A stretch of DNA of 6,206 bases, from NCBI GenBank assembly GCA_002314645.1, contig DCGS01000054.1, forward strand, positions 1 to 6,206, written 5' to 3'. Positions 1 to 5,610 of the stretch are shown here, piece after piece. Numbering within the stretch: position 1 is the stretch's first letter; every line of letters begins with the position of its first letter. A program made the position numbers and the translations under genes. The stretch is from Ruminococcaceae bacterium UBA1772 (GTDB lineage Bacteria; Bacillota; Clostridia; Oscillospirales; Acutalibacteraceae). Under the pieces are notes generated by a model, which saw nothing but the letters and a program-made list of their open reading frames with translations, did no database searches and was not told the DNA's origin.

Positions 1-2
1 TG

Positions 3-410
3 TTTTGTAATGAAAAGTATTCTTCAAAACAACTAATTAACTATGCCAAGGAATTAGGTCTTGAAATAATTAATGTTAGTCAAGGCTATGCTAATTGCTC
101 AATATGTGTAGTTTCTAATAGTAATCCAGCATTAATTACGGAAGATGAATCCATATATAACGCATGCGCTCTTATAGACGGTATAGACGCTCTTTTAATA
201 TCCAAAGGTGAAGTTACACTAGAAGGATATGATTACGGCTTTATAGGCGGTTCTAGCGCCCTTATAGAAGACAATGTATATTTCTTTGGAAATATTTCTT
301 CTCATCCAGATTATGAGTCTATAAAAGAGTTCATAATTAGTCACAATAAAGGCTTAGTTGAATTAAGTAAAAACCCGCTCACAGATATTGGTGGAATAAT
401 AGAAATATAA
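3..410 (+). CDS. DUF6873-type (GME-fold family) protein, C-terminal 135 residues, 5' end outside the window
   Basis: The frame is open from the left edge to the TAA at 408-410 and encodes 135 residues; the start lies upstream of the window. The fragment contains QGYANCSICVV (residues 27-37), ALLISKGEVTLEGYDYGFIGG (about 63-83), NISSHPDY (97-104) and a terminal PLTDIGGIIEI. I recognise this pattern as the DUF6873 family of Clostridia, which has been linked to the guanidino-group-modifying enzyme (pentein-like) fold; this rests on memory, not a search. No reaction is known to me. Pentein enzymes usually carry their catalytic Cys near the C-terminus. Here the last Cys is residue 55, so activity of that kind is doubtful. 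There is no signal peptide or membrane segment in the visible part. Isoleucine is mostly encoded by ATA (13 of 19 codons), unlike dapA next door. The gene converges on dapB and shares its terminator. The coding call is firm, the family call moderate. Confidence 0.75.
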   Translation, partial: FCNEKYSSKQLINYAKELGLEIINVSQGYANCSICVVSNSNPALITEDESIYNACALIDGIDALLISKGEVTLEGYDYGFIGGSSALIEDNVYFFGNISSHPDYESIKEFIISHNKGLVELSKNPLTDIGGIIEI

Positions 411-414
411 AAAG

Positions 415-444
415 AACCCCTGGTCCAAATGAACCAGGGGTTTT
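415..444. terminator. Bidirectional intrinsic terminator between the DUF6873-type gene and dapB
   Basis: Positions 415-424 (AACCCCTGGT) pair perfectly with 433-442 (ACCAGGGGTT), a 10-bp stem with six consecutive G:C/C:G-rich core pairs and an 8-nt loop. On the plus strand the stem is followed by TTTTAATTATTT. On the minus strand it is followed by TTCTTTTTAT, so both strands have a T-rich tail. The stem starts 4 bp after the TAA of the plus-strand gene (408-410) and 4 bp after the dapB stop (449-447). One element therefore very likely ends both convergent transcripts. Confidence 0.9.
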
Positions 445-446
445 AA

Positions 447-1202
447 TTATTTAATCATATCCTTCATTGAATACATTCCAGGAGTTTGATCCTTTAAGAA
501 TATGCTTGCGTTGATTGCACCAGTTGCAAATATTTCACGTGACATTGCACTGTGTGAAATTTTTACGATTTCATCCTTGCCACCAAAGATGATTTCATGT
601 TCACCAACAATTGTACCAGCACGTACACTGTGAATACCAATTTGTTCTACAGGTCTCTTTTCACGCTTTGAGTGTCTATCATACTCGTAGGCTGGCTTCT
701 TTGGAAGTACAGATGAAATTTCATCTGCAATCATAAGTGCTGTACCACTTGGCGCATCTAGCTTTTGATTATGATGCTGTTCAATAATTTCAATATTGTA
801 GTCAGGATAAAGAATATCAGCAGCCTTTTTTGCAAGTTCACAAATTAAGTTTACGCCAATAGACATATTAGCAGAGAAGAAAATTGGAACTATTTCTGAA
901 GCTGCGTGAATTTCATCAAGTATATCCTCATTAAGTCCTGTTGTACAAATAACAGCAGGTATTTTATTTTCAGTTGCGTATTTAAGAAGTGAAGGAATGG
1001 CAGATGGGTTTGAGAAGTCAATAATTACATCTGGCTTTTCCTTAACATCATCAAAATGTGAATAAACAGGGAAGGCAAGAGGAGACTTTGGTGACTTGTA
1101 GTCAATACCAGCAATAATATCACAGTCATCTCTTTCACTTACAGAGTCTGTAATCATTAAGCCCATTCTACCAAGGCAACCGTTCATTAATATCTGTGTC
1201 AT
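447..1202 (-). CDS. dapB: 4-hydroxy-tetrahydrodipicolinate reductase
   Basis: This cytoplasmic enzyme reduces the DapA product to 2,3,4,5-tetrahydrodipicolinate with NAD(P)H, in the lysine/diaminopimelate pathway. With the start chosen here it has 251 residues, normal for Gram-positive DapB. Visible motifs are the dinucleotide loop GCLGRMG (8-14), an acidic-basic pair D34-K36 after the second strand that would suit NADH as well as NADPH, TTGL (87-90), SANMSIGVNL (110-119), and the catalytic block EQHHNQKLDAPSGTA (about 141-155) with the HH pair and Lys147. RAGTIVGEHE and HSAMSRE follow in the C-terminal domain. A start 9 bp upstream (1211) is possible but would sit on the ribosome binding site AAAGGA. 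The ATG at 1202 has that site 8 nt upstream and gives the family's usual N-terminus. It is the last gene of the asd-dapA-dapB run, 19 bp after dapA, and ends at the shared hairpin. Confidence 0.97.
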   Translation of the reverse strand: MTQILMNGCLGRMGLMITDSVSERDDCDIIAGIDYKSPKSPLAFPVYSHFDDVKEKPDVIIDFSNPSAIPSLLKYATENKIPAVICTTGLNEDILDEIHAASEIVPIFFSANMSIGVNLICELAKKAADILYPDYNIEIIEQHHNQKLDAPSGTALMIADEISSVLPKKPAYEYDRHSKREKRPVEQIGIHSVRAGTIVGEHEIIFGGKDEIVKISHSAMSREIFATGAINASIFLKDQTPGMYSMKDMIK

Positions 1203-1210
1203 TTGAAACA

Positions 1211-1216
1211 TCCTTT
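1211..1216 (-). promoter_or_regulatory. dapB ribosome binding site that decides the start
   Basis: On the minus strand this reads AAAGGA, followed by 8 nt and then the ATG at 1202-1200. The alternative in-frame ATG at 1211-1209 overlaps the last base of this site and has no other purine-rich motif at proper spacing, so the downstream ATG is preferred. Confidence 0.75.
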
Positions 1217-1221
1217 AAAAC

Positions 1222-2112
1222 TTAAATAAGATTGTACTGCTTAAGAGTGTTAACCATTACTTCATGGTCAGCTGGAACAAGTGGAGCAAGAGGCATTCTG
1301 CATTCTCCACATTCAAAGCCCATAATGTTCATTGCTTCCTTAACAGGAATTGGGTTAACATCCATAAAGAGCTTGTTAATAAGGTCAAGATATTCAATCT
1401 GAAGATCAGCTGAACCCTTAAAGTCGCCTTCAAGGCACTTTGCAACAATATTATGAGCAACTTCAGGACAAACATTTGAAAGAACTGAAATTACACCCTT
1501 TGCACCAAGAGCCATGAATGCTGTTGTCTGGTCGTCATTACCACAATAAATGTCAAGCTTGTCACCGCAAAGACGAATTGTCTTAGCAAGAGCTGCAATG
1601 TCTCCGTTTGCTTCCTTTGTAGCAACAATTCTTTCATGCTGGCAAAGCTCAGCATATGTTTCAGGCTTAATGTTAACGCCTGTTCTACTTGGAACATTGT
1701 AAAGAATGATAGGAGTTGAAACTCTATCTGCAATGTAGTTGTAGTGTCTGATAAGACCTGACTGAGATGTCTTGTTGTAGTATGGAGTTACCATAAGAAG
1801 GGCATCTGCGCCAGCCTTTTCAGCTTCGTTTGAAATTTTAACACCAAAAGCTGTGTCGTTTGAACCAGTACCTGCAATAACAGGAACTCTCTTGTTAACA
1901 ACATCAACTGTGTATTTAATTGCCTGAACGTGCTCAACTGCATCAAGAGCAGCTGATTCACCTGTAGTACCACAGATGATAATGGCGTCAGTCTTATTAG
2001 CGATTTGTCTTTCAATAAGTTCGCCAAGCTTTGAGTAATTGATATTACCGTATTTATCAAATGGAGTTACGATTGCAACACCAGCACCTGTAAAAATAGG
2101 GGTATTAGCCAT
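1222..2112 (-). CDS. dapA: 4-hydroxy-tetrahydrodipicolinate synthase
   Basis: DapA condenses pyruvate with aspartate-4-semialdehyde, the first committed step towards lysine and diaminopimelate. The 296-residue protein is a full-length TIM-barrel class I aldolase. Aligned by eye with the E. coli enzyme at a constant offset of +5, all catalytic residues are present: Thr49 in GTTGES (48-53), Tyr112 in TPYYNK, Tyr138 and Arg143 in LYNVPSRTG, and the Schiff-base Lys166 in ATKEANGD. Of the lysine-inhibition site, the counterparts of E. coli His56, Asn80 and Tyr106 are kept (His61, Asn85, Tyr111), but Glu84 is replaced by Phe89 and His53 by Ala58, so feedback inhibition may be weakened. The ATG follows GAGGAG by 9 nt, and this site directly follows the asd stop codon. 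The gap to asd is 15 bp, which points to cotranscription. The first eight Ile codons are ATT or ATC, in keeping with high expression. Confidence 0.98.
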   Translation of the reverse strand: MANTPIFTGAGVAIVTPFDKYGNINYSKLGELIERQIANKTDAIIICGTTGESAALDAVEHVQAIKYTVDVVNKRVPVIAGTGSNDTAFGVKISNEAEKAGADALLMVTPYYNKTSQSGLIRHYNYIADRVSTPIILYNVPSRTGVNIKPETYAELCQHERIVATKEANGDIAALAKTIRLCGDKLDIYCGNDDQTTAFMALGAKGVISVLSNVCPEVAHNIVAKCLEGDFKGSADLQIEYLDLINKLFMDVNPIPVKEAMNIMGFECGECRMPLAPLVPADHEVMVNTLKQYNLI

Positions 2113-2127
2113 AATTATTTACTCCTC

Positions 2128-3210
2128 TCAATCCATATAGCCTTCAGCGCAAAGAAGCTCTGCAAGAAGAACTGCTCCGCCTGCGGCACCACGAAGTGTA
2201 TTGTGTGAAAGACATACAAACTTGTAGTCATACTGTGTATCCTCACGAAGACGGCCACATGAAATAGCCATACCGCCTTCAAGGTTTCTCTGAAGCTTTG
2301 TCTGAGGAAGATTATCCTCAGCAAAGTAGTAGATAAACTGCTTTGGAGCAGATGGAAGCTCAAGCTCCTGAGCGCGACCAGAGAACTGTTCCCACTTTTC
2401 AAGAATCTGCTCCTTTGAAGGCTTATTCTTGAAGCGTACAAATACAGCAGCCATGTGGCCGTCTGTAACAGCTACACGAAGGCACTGAGCTGTGAAGTGA
2501 GGCTTTGTTGCAGGAACAATTTCGTCTCCTTTAATTTCACCCCAGATTTTAAGTGGCTCTTTTTCAGATTTCTCTTCTTCGCCACCAATGTATGGAATTA
2601 CGTTGTCCATCATTTCTGGCCATGTGTCAAATGTTTTACCAGCGCCAGAAATTGCTTGATATGTACAAACTAAAACGTCTTCAACACCAAACTCAGCATC
2701 AAGAGGGTAGAGAGCTGGAACATAGCTCTGAAGAGAACAGTTTGATTTAACTGCAACAAAGCCTCTTTTTGTGCCAAGGCGTTTTCTTTGAGCATCAATT
2801 ACTTTAATATGATCAGCATTGATTTCAGGAATTACCATTGGAACGTCTGGTGTGTGTCTGTTAGCGCTGTTGTTAGATACAACAGGGCATTCAGCCTTTG
2901 CATATTTTTCTTCGAGTTTCTTTGTCTCGTCTTTTGTAAGGTTTACTGCACAGAAAACGAAGTCTACCATTCCTGCAATTTTCTCAACATCATTATCAGC
3001 GTCCATAATAATCATGTCTTCCATGTCTTTAGGCATTGGAACTGTCATAGCCCAACGGTCACCAACAGCATCTTTATATGTTTTGCCTGCTGAGCGCTCA
3101 CTTGCTGCAAGAACCTTAACGTTAAACCAAGGGTGGTTTTCAAGGATTGTAGCAAAACGCTGACCAACCATACCAGTTGCACCAATAATACCAACATTGT
3201 ACTGTTTCAT
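2128..3210 (-). CDS. asd: Aspartate-semialdehyde dehydrogenase, archaeal/fungal type
   Basis: This enzyme reduces aspartyl-4-phosphate with NADPH to aspartate-4-semialdehyde, the substrate of DapA and a branch point to threonine and methionine. The 360-residue protein starts with a Rossmann loop, GIIGATGMVGQRF (7-19). It carries the nucleophile Cys158 in SNCSLQ, YQAISGAGKTFDTWP (184-198), a PYIGGEEEK segment (206-214), Arg245 and His252 in CLRVAVTDGHMA, and ends with LSHNTLRGAAGGAVLLAELL. These features, together with AASERSAGKTY (35-45), match the archaeal/fungal (HOM2-like) branch rather than the E. coli branch, as is common in Clostridia and Bacteroidetes. The start is firm: GGAGGT lies 8 nt before the ATG. 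It heads the operon with dapA and dapB. Its TGA at 2130-2128 touches the dapA ribosome binding site, so translation of the two may be coupled. Confidence 0.97.
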   Translation of the reverse strand: MKQYNVGIIGATGMVGQRFATILENHPWFNVKVLAASERSAGKTYKDAVGDRWAMTVPMPKDMEDMIIMDADNDVEKIAGMVDFVFCAVNLTKDETKKLEEKYAKAECPVVSNNSANRHTPDVPMVIPEINADHIKVIDAQRKRLGTKRGFVAVKSNCSLQSYVPALYPLDAEFGVEDVLVCTYQAISGAGKTFDTWPEMMDNVIPYIGGEEEKSEKEPLKIWGEIKGDEIVPATKPHFTAQCLRVAVTDGHMAAVFVRFKNKPSKEQILEKWEQFSGRAQELELPSAPKQFIYYFAEDNLPQTKLQRNLEGGMAISCGRLREDTQYDYKFVCLSHNTLRGAAGGAVLLAELLCAEGYMD

Positions 3211-3250
3211 TAGAAATTACCTCCAAAAGAATCATATGCAAAAATTTAAG

Positions 3251-3273
3251 TTGTAAACCACTAAAGTTTGCAA
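3251..3273. repeat. Imperfect palindrome overlapping the queA promoter
   Basis: TTGTAAAC (3251-3258) and GTTTGCAA (3266-3273) are inverted with one mismatch and a 7-bp spacer. The element spans the -35 box and spacer of the queA promoter and ends one base before its -10 box. It could be a repressor operator, or a weak hairpin in the asd leader on the other strand. The half-sites recall BirA operators, but the spacer is about half the length expected for BirA. No regulator can be named. Confidence 0.35.
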
Positions 3274-3279
3274 TATAAT
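3251..3279 (+). promoter_or_regulatory. Likely sigma-A promoter of queA-tgt
   Basis: TTGTAA (3251-3256) and a perfect TATAAT (3274-3279) are separated by 17 bp. Transcription would start near 3286, giving a leader of about 108 nt before queA. A weaker alternative is ATGAAA (3304-3309) with TATAAC (3326-3331) at 16 bp. TTGCAA/TAAAAT further down (3351-3378) would start transcription after the queA ribosome binding site and is unlikely. Confidence 0.6.
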
Positions 3280-3291
3280 GTTAAAAGTTAT

Positions 3292-3330
3292 TTATATATT
3301 AGTATGAAAATATTAGTAATTAATATATAA
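3292..3330. repeat. AT-only inverted repeat between the asd and queA promoters
   Basis: TTATATATTA (3292-3301) is the exact reverse complement of TAATATATAA (3321-3330), a 10-bp perfect inverted repeat with a 19-bp spacer. The right arm covers the -10 box of the asd promoter. Because the arms are pure A/T in an AT-rich region, chance is a real possibility. An 8-bp direct repeat TATTAGTA (3297-3304 and 3311-3318) lies inside it. Confidence 0.3.
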
Positions 3331-3350
3331 CAATAGACATTTAAAGTCAA
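3322..3350 (-). promoter_or_regulatory. Likely sigma-A promoter of asd-dapA-dapB
   Basis: Read on the minus strand, TTGACT (3350-3345) and TATATT (3327-3322) are spaced by 17 bp; each box has five of six consensus bases. The start would be near 3315, leaving a leader of about 105 nt before asd. This leader is too short and too AT-rich for a lysine riboswitch, and no T-box features are visible. Confidence 0.65.
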
Positions 3351-3364
3351 TTGCAAAAGTAATG

Positions 3365-3379
3365 AATTTTCTTAAAATA
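3365..3379. promoter_or_regulatory. Possible CodY-like box (weak)
   Basis: The 15 bases here match the CodY consensus AATTTTCWGAAAATT at 13 positions. The site lies upstream of the asd -35 box, centred about 57 bp before the inferred asd start, and just before the queA ribosome binding site. CodY regulates amino-acid genes in many Firmicutes, but whether this organism has CodY is unknown, and such AT-rich matches arise by chance. Confidence 0.2.
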
Positions 3380-3393
3380 AAGGTGATTATTTA

Positions 3394-4419
3394 ATGAAAA
3401 AATCCGATTTCTTCTATGATTTACCAGAAGAATTAATTGCACAGCACCCACTTGAGAAGAGAGATTCTTCAAGACTTCTTCACGTGGACAAGTCTTCAGG
3501 TGAATTAGAACACAGACATTTCTCGGATATTTTAGACTATTTACGTCCTGGCGACTGTCTTATTCTCAATAACACAAGAGTGCTTCCATGCCGCCTTTAC
3601 GGCGTAAAGGAAGGCACAGGTGCTGTTGTTGAGTTCCTTCTCTTAACACAGAGAGGTACTCATGAATGGGAATGCATTACAGGTCCAGGTAAAAAAGCAA
3701 GAGAGGGTAGCCGTTTCTCTTTTGGTGAAGGAAAGCTCTTTGCTGAAGTAATGGAAGTTTTAGACGACGGAAACAGAGTAGTAAAGTTTGAATTTGAAGG
3801 AAATTTCTTTAATTTGCTTGATGAAATTGGTCAAATGCCACTTCCACATTACATAACTGAATCGCTCGAAGACAAGGAAAGATACCAGACTGTATATAAC
3901 AAAACACCTGGTTCTGCTGCTGCTCCAACTGCTGGTCTTCATTTTACACCTGAACTTTTAGAGAAAATTAAAAATAATGGAATTAATATAGGCTATGTTA
4001 CTCTTCACGTTGGTCTTGGTACATTTAGACCAGTAAAGGCAGACAACATTGAAGATCATAAAATGCATTCTGAACACTACTGGATGCCAAAAGAAACAGC
4101 CGATTTAATTCTTGAAACAAAGAAAAATGGCGGTAGGGTAATTGCTGTTGGTACAACTTCTTGTAGAACACTTGAATCCGTTGCAAACCAGCCAGAAGGT
4201 ATTAGAGAATGCGAAGGAGCAACTGATATTTTCATTTATCCTGGCTATGAATTTAAGTGTATAGACGCACTTATAACAAACTTCCACTTACCTGAAAGTA
4301 CTTTAATTATGCTCGTTTCAGCATTCTTGGGCTATGATAAAACAATGAATGCTTATAAAACTGCCGTTGAAGAAAGATATAGATTTTTCTCCTTTGGCGA
4401 TTCAATGATGATTTCATAA
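3394..4419 (+). CDS. queA: S-adenosylmethionine:tRNA ribosyltransferase-isomerase
   Basis: QueA transfers and isomerises the ribosyl part of S-adenosylmethionine onto preQ1 already inserted at tRNA position 34, making epoxyqueuosine. The 341-residue protein is full length for the family. Conserved blocks in order are SDFFYDLPEELIAQHP (4-19), NNTRVLPCRL (59-68), MPLPHYI (148-154), RYQTVY (163-168), GSAAAPTAGLHF (173-184), HVGLGTFRPV (205-214), MHSE (224-227), GTTSCRTLE (253-261), NFHLPEST (296-303) and the terminal RYRFFSFGDSMMI. The ATG has AAAGGTG 8 nt upstream. It is followed by tgt after 12 bp, and Tgt provides its tRNA substrate, so the pair is almost certainly one transcript. No preQ1 riboswitch motif is visible in the leader, so this operon seems not to be controlled that way. 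Confidence 0.98.
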   Translation: MKKSDFFYDLPEELIAQHPLEKRDSSRLLHVDKSSGELEHRHFSDILDYLRPGDCLILNNTRVLPCRLYGVKEGTGAVVEFLLLTQRGTHEWECITGPGKKAREGSRFSFGEGKLFAEVMEVLDDGNRVVKFEFEGNFFNLLDEIGQMPLPHYITESLEDKERYQTVYNKTPGSAAAPTAGLHFTPELLEKIKNNGINIGYVTLHVGLGTFRPVKADNIEDHKMHSEHYWMPKETADLILETKKNGGRVIAVGTTSCRTLESVANQPEGIRECEGATDIFIYPGYEFKCIDALITNFHLPESTLIMLVSAFLGYDKTMNAYKTAVEERYRFFSFGDSMMIS

Positions 4420-4431
4420 CGGAGGTCACCT

Positions 4432-5562
4432 ATGTATAAACTCATAAAAAAACAAGGAAATGCAAGACGTGGTGAATTTACTACTGTTCACGGCACTGTT
4501 CAAACACCTGCATTTCAAAATGTTGCAACCTGTGGTGCCATTAAAGGTGGTCTTTCCGCTTACGATTTAAAGGATATTAACTGTCAGGTTCAGCTTTGTA
4601 ACACATACCATTTACATGTAAGACCTGGTGACCAGCTTATTAAAGACCTTGGTGGACTTCACAAGTTCACAGGTTGGGATGGTCCAATTCTTACAGACAG
4701 TGGTGGATTTCAGGTTTTCTCTCTTGCAAAGCTTCGCAAAATTAGAGAAGAGGGTGTAGATTTTAACTGTCATATAGATGGACATCATATTTTTATGGGT
4801 CCAGAAGAAAGTATGAGAATACAGTCAAACCTTGGTTCTACTATTGCAATGGCTTTTGATGAATGTGTAGAAAATCCAGCACCATACGAATATGCAAAAC
4901 AGTCTTGTGAGCGTACTACACGTTGGCTTATTCGTTGCAAAGAGGAAATGAATCGCCTTAATTCATTGCCAGATACAATAAACAAAAACCAGCTTCTCTT
5001 CGGCATAAATCAGGGCTGTACTTATGACGACCTTCGTATGAAGCATATGGAGGAAATTGCAAAGCTCGACCTTGATGGATATGCAATTGGTGGACTTGCT
5101 GTTGGTGAACCTAAAGAGGATATGTATAGAATTATTTCTGCAGTGGATCCAATTGCTCCTGCAGATAAAATTCGTTATCTTATGGGTGTTGGAACTCCTG
5201 GAAATATTATTGAAGGTGTTTATAGAGGCGTAGACCTTTTCGACTGTGTAATGCCAAGTAGAAATGCTCGTCATGGACATCTTAATACATGGAATGGAAT
5301 TATAAATATCAACAATGCAAAGTATGAAAGAGACGAAAGACCAATAGAGGAAGGATGTAACTGTCCTACTTGTCAAAAGCATTCAAGAGCATATGTAAGA
5401 CACCTACTTAAGGCAAAAGAGGTATTAGGTCTTAGACTTTGTGTAACACATAACCTTTATTTCTATAACAACCTAATGCAGGAAATTAGAAATGCACTTG
5501 ATAATGATACTTTTGATGAATTCCACGACAAATATGTGGATATTCTTGACACAAGAATTTAA
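4432..5562 (+). CDS. tgt: tRNA-guanine(34) transglycosylase
   Basis: Bacterial Tgt swaps guanine for preQ1 at the wobble position of tRNAs with GUN anticodons (Tyr, His, Asn, Asp), just before the QueA step. The 376-residue protein is the usual length. It has Asp89 in TDSGGFQVFSL (88-98), FDEC (142-145), INQG (192-195), GYAIGGLAVGE (216-226), and the nucleophile Asp271 in LFDCVMPSRNARHG (269-282). The zinc site is Cys309, Cys311, Cys314 and His340, matching E. coli positions with an offset of 7. The bacterial GGLAVGE segment supports preQ1 rather than the archaeal archaeosine substrate. GGAGGT begins 2 nt after the queA stop and lies only 5 nt from the ATG. The final codons also contain a promoter-like sequence for yajC, and no terminator is seen between tgt and yajC. 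Confidence 0.98.
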   Translation: MYKLIKKQGNARRGEFTTVHGTVQTPAFQNVATCGAIKGGLSAYDLKDINCQVQLCNTYHLHVRPGDQLIKDLGGLHKFTGWDGPILTDSGGFQVFSLAKLRKIREEGVDFNCHIDGHHIFMGPEESMRIQSNLGSTIAMAFDECVENPAPYEYAKQSCERTTRWLIRCKEEMNRLNSLPDTINKNQLLFGINQGCTYDDLRMKHMEEIAKLDLDGYAIGGLAVGEPKEDMYRIISAVDPIAPADKIRYLMGVGTPGNIIEGVYRGVDLFDCVMPSRNARHGHLNTWNGIININNAKYERDERPIEEGCNCPTCQKHSRAYVRHLLKAKEVLGLRLCVTHNLYFYNNLMQEIRNALDNDTFDEFHDKYVDILDTRI

Positions 5563-5573
5563 TCTGTTAAAAT
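5546..5573 (+). promoter_or_regulatory. Likely internal promoter of yajC, overlapping the 3' end of tgt
   Basis: A perfect TTGACA (5546-5551) lies in the last codons of tgt, followed after 16 bp by TAAAAT (5568-5573), which is preceded by TGT, an extended -10 motif. The inferred start near 5580 gives yajC a leader of about 30 nt. It matches the consensus as well as any promoter in the window. Confidence 0.65.
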
Positions 5574-5583
5574 ATACAAGTAA

Positions 5584-5602
5584 TTATTTGGACTTATTTG
5601 GA
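5584..5602 (+). repeat. 9-bp tandem repeat reaching into the yajC ribosome binding site
   Basis: TTATTTGGA occurs at 5584-5592 and again at 5594-5602, with a period of 10 bp. The second copy supplies the first bases of the GGAGGT (5600-5605) used by yajC. It is probably a small replication-slippage duplication with no separate function. Confidence 0.4.
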
Positions 5603-5610
5603 GGTACAAA

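Noticed and set aside
1203..1211. Upstream ATG at 1211 as the dapB start, giving 254 residues
   Set aside because: It overlaps the AAAGGA ribosome binding site and adds MFQ before the usual DapB N-terminus; the ATG at 1202 has correct spacing.
2455..3163. Plus-strand open frames of 65-114 codons across asd
   Set aside because: They lie antisense to a full-length conserved enzyme, overlap one another and resemble no protein family.
3251..3273. BirA (biotin) operator
   Set aside because: The half-sites look similar, but the 7-bp spacer is about half the usual 14-15 bp, and no biotin gene is nearby.
3211..3315. Lysine riboswitch or T-box in the asd leader
   Set aside because: About 105 nt of AT-rich sequence with no conserved helices, no T-box motif and no terminator is too short and unstructured for either.
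3351..3378. TTGCAA/TAAAAT as the queA promoter
   Set aside because: The implied start near 3385 would lie at or past the AAAGGTG ribosome binding site, leaving no usable leader.
3286..3393. preQ1 riboswitch in the queA leader
   Set aside because: The leader is almost pure A/T and lacks the C-rich loop and A-rich tail typical of preQ1 aptamers.
4785..5382. Minus-strand open frames of 73 and 139 codons across tgt
   Set aside because: They lie antisense to a conserved gene, have odd composition with many Ser, Ile and Cys residues, and lack convincing ribosome binding sites.
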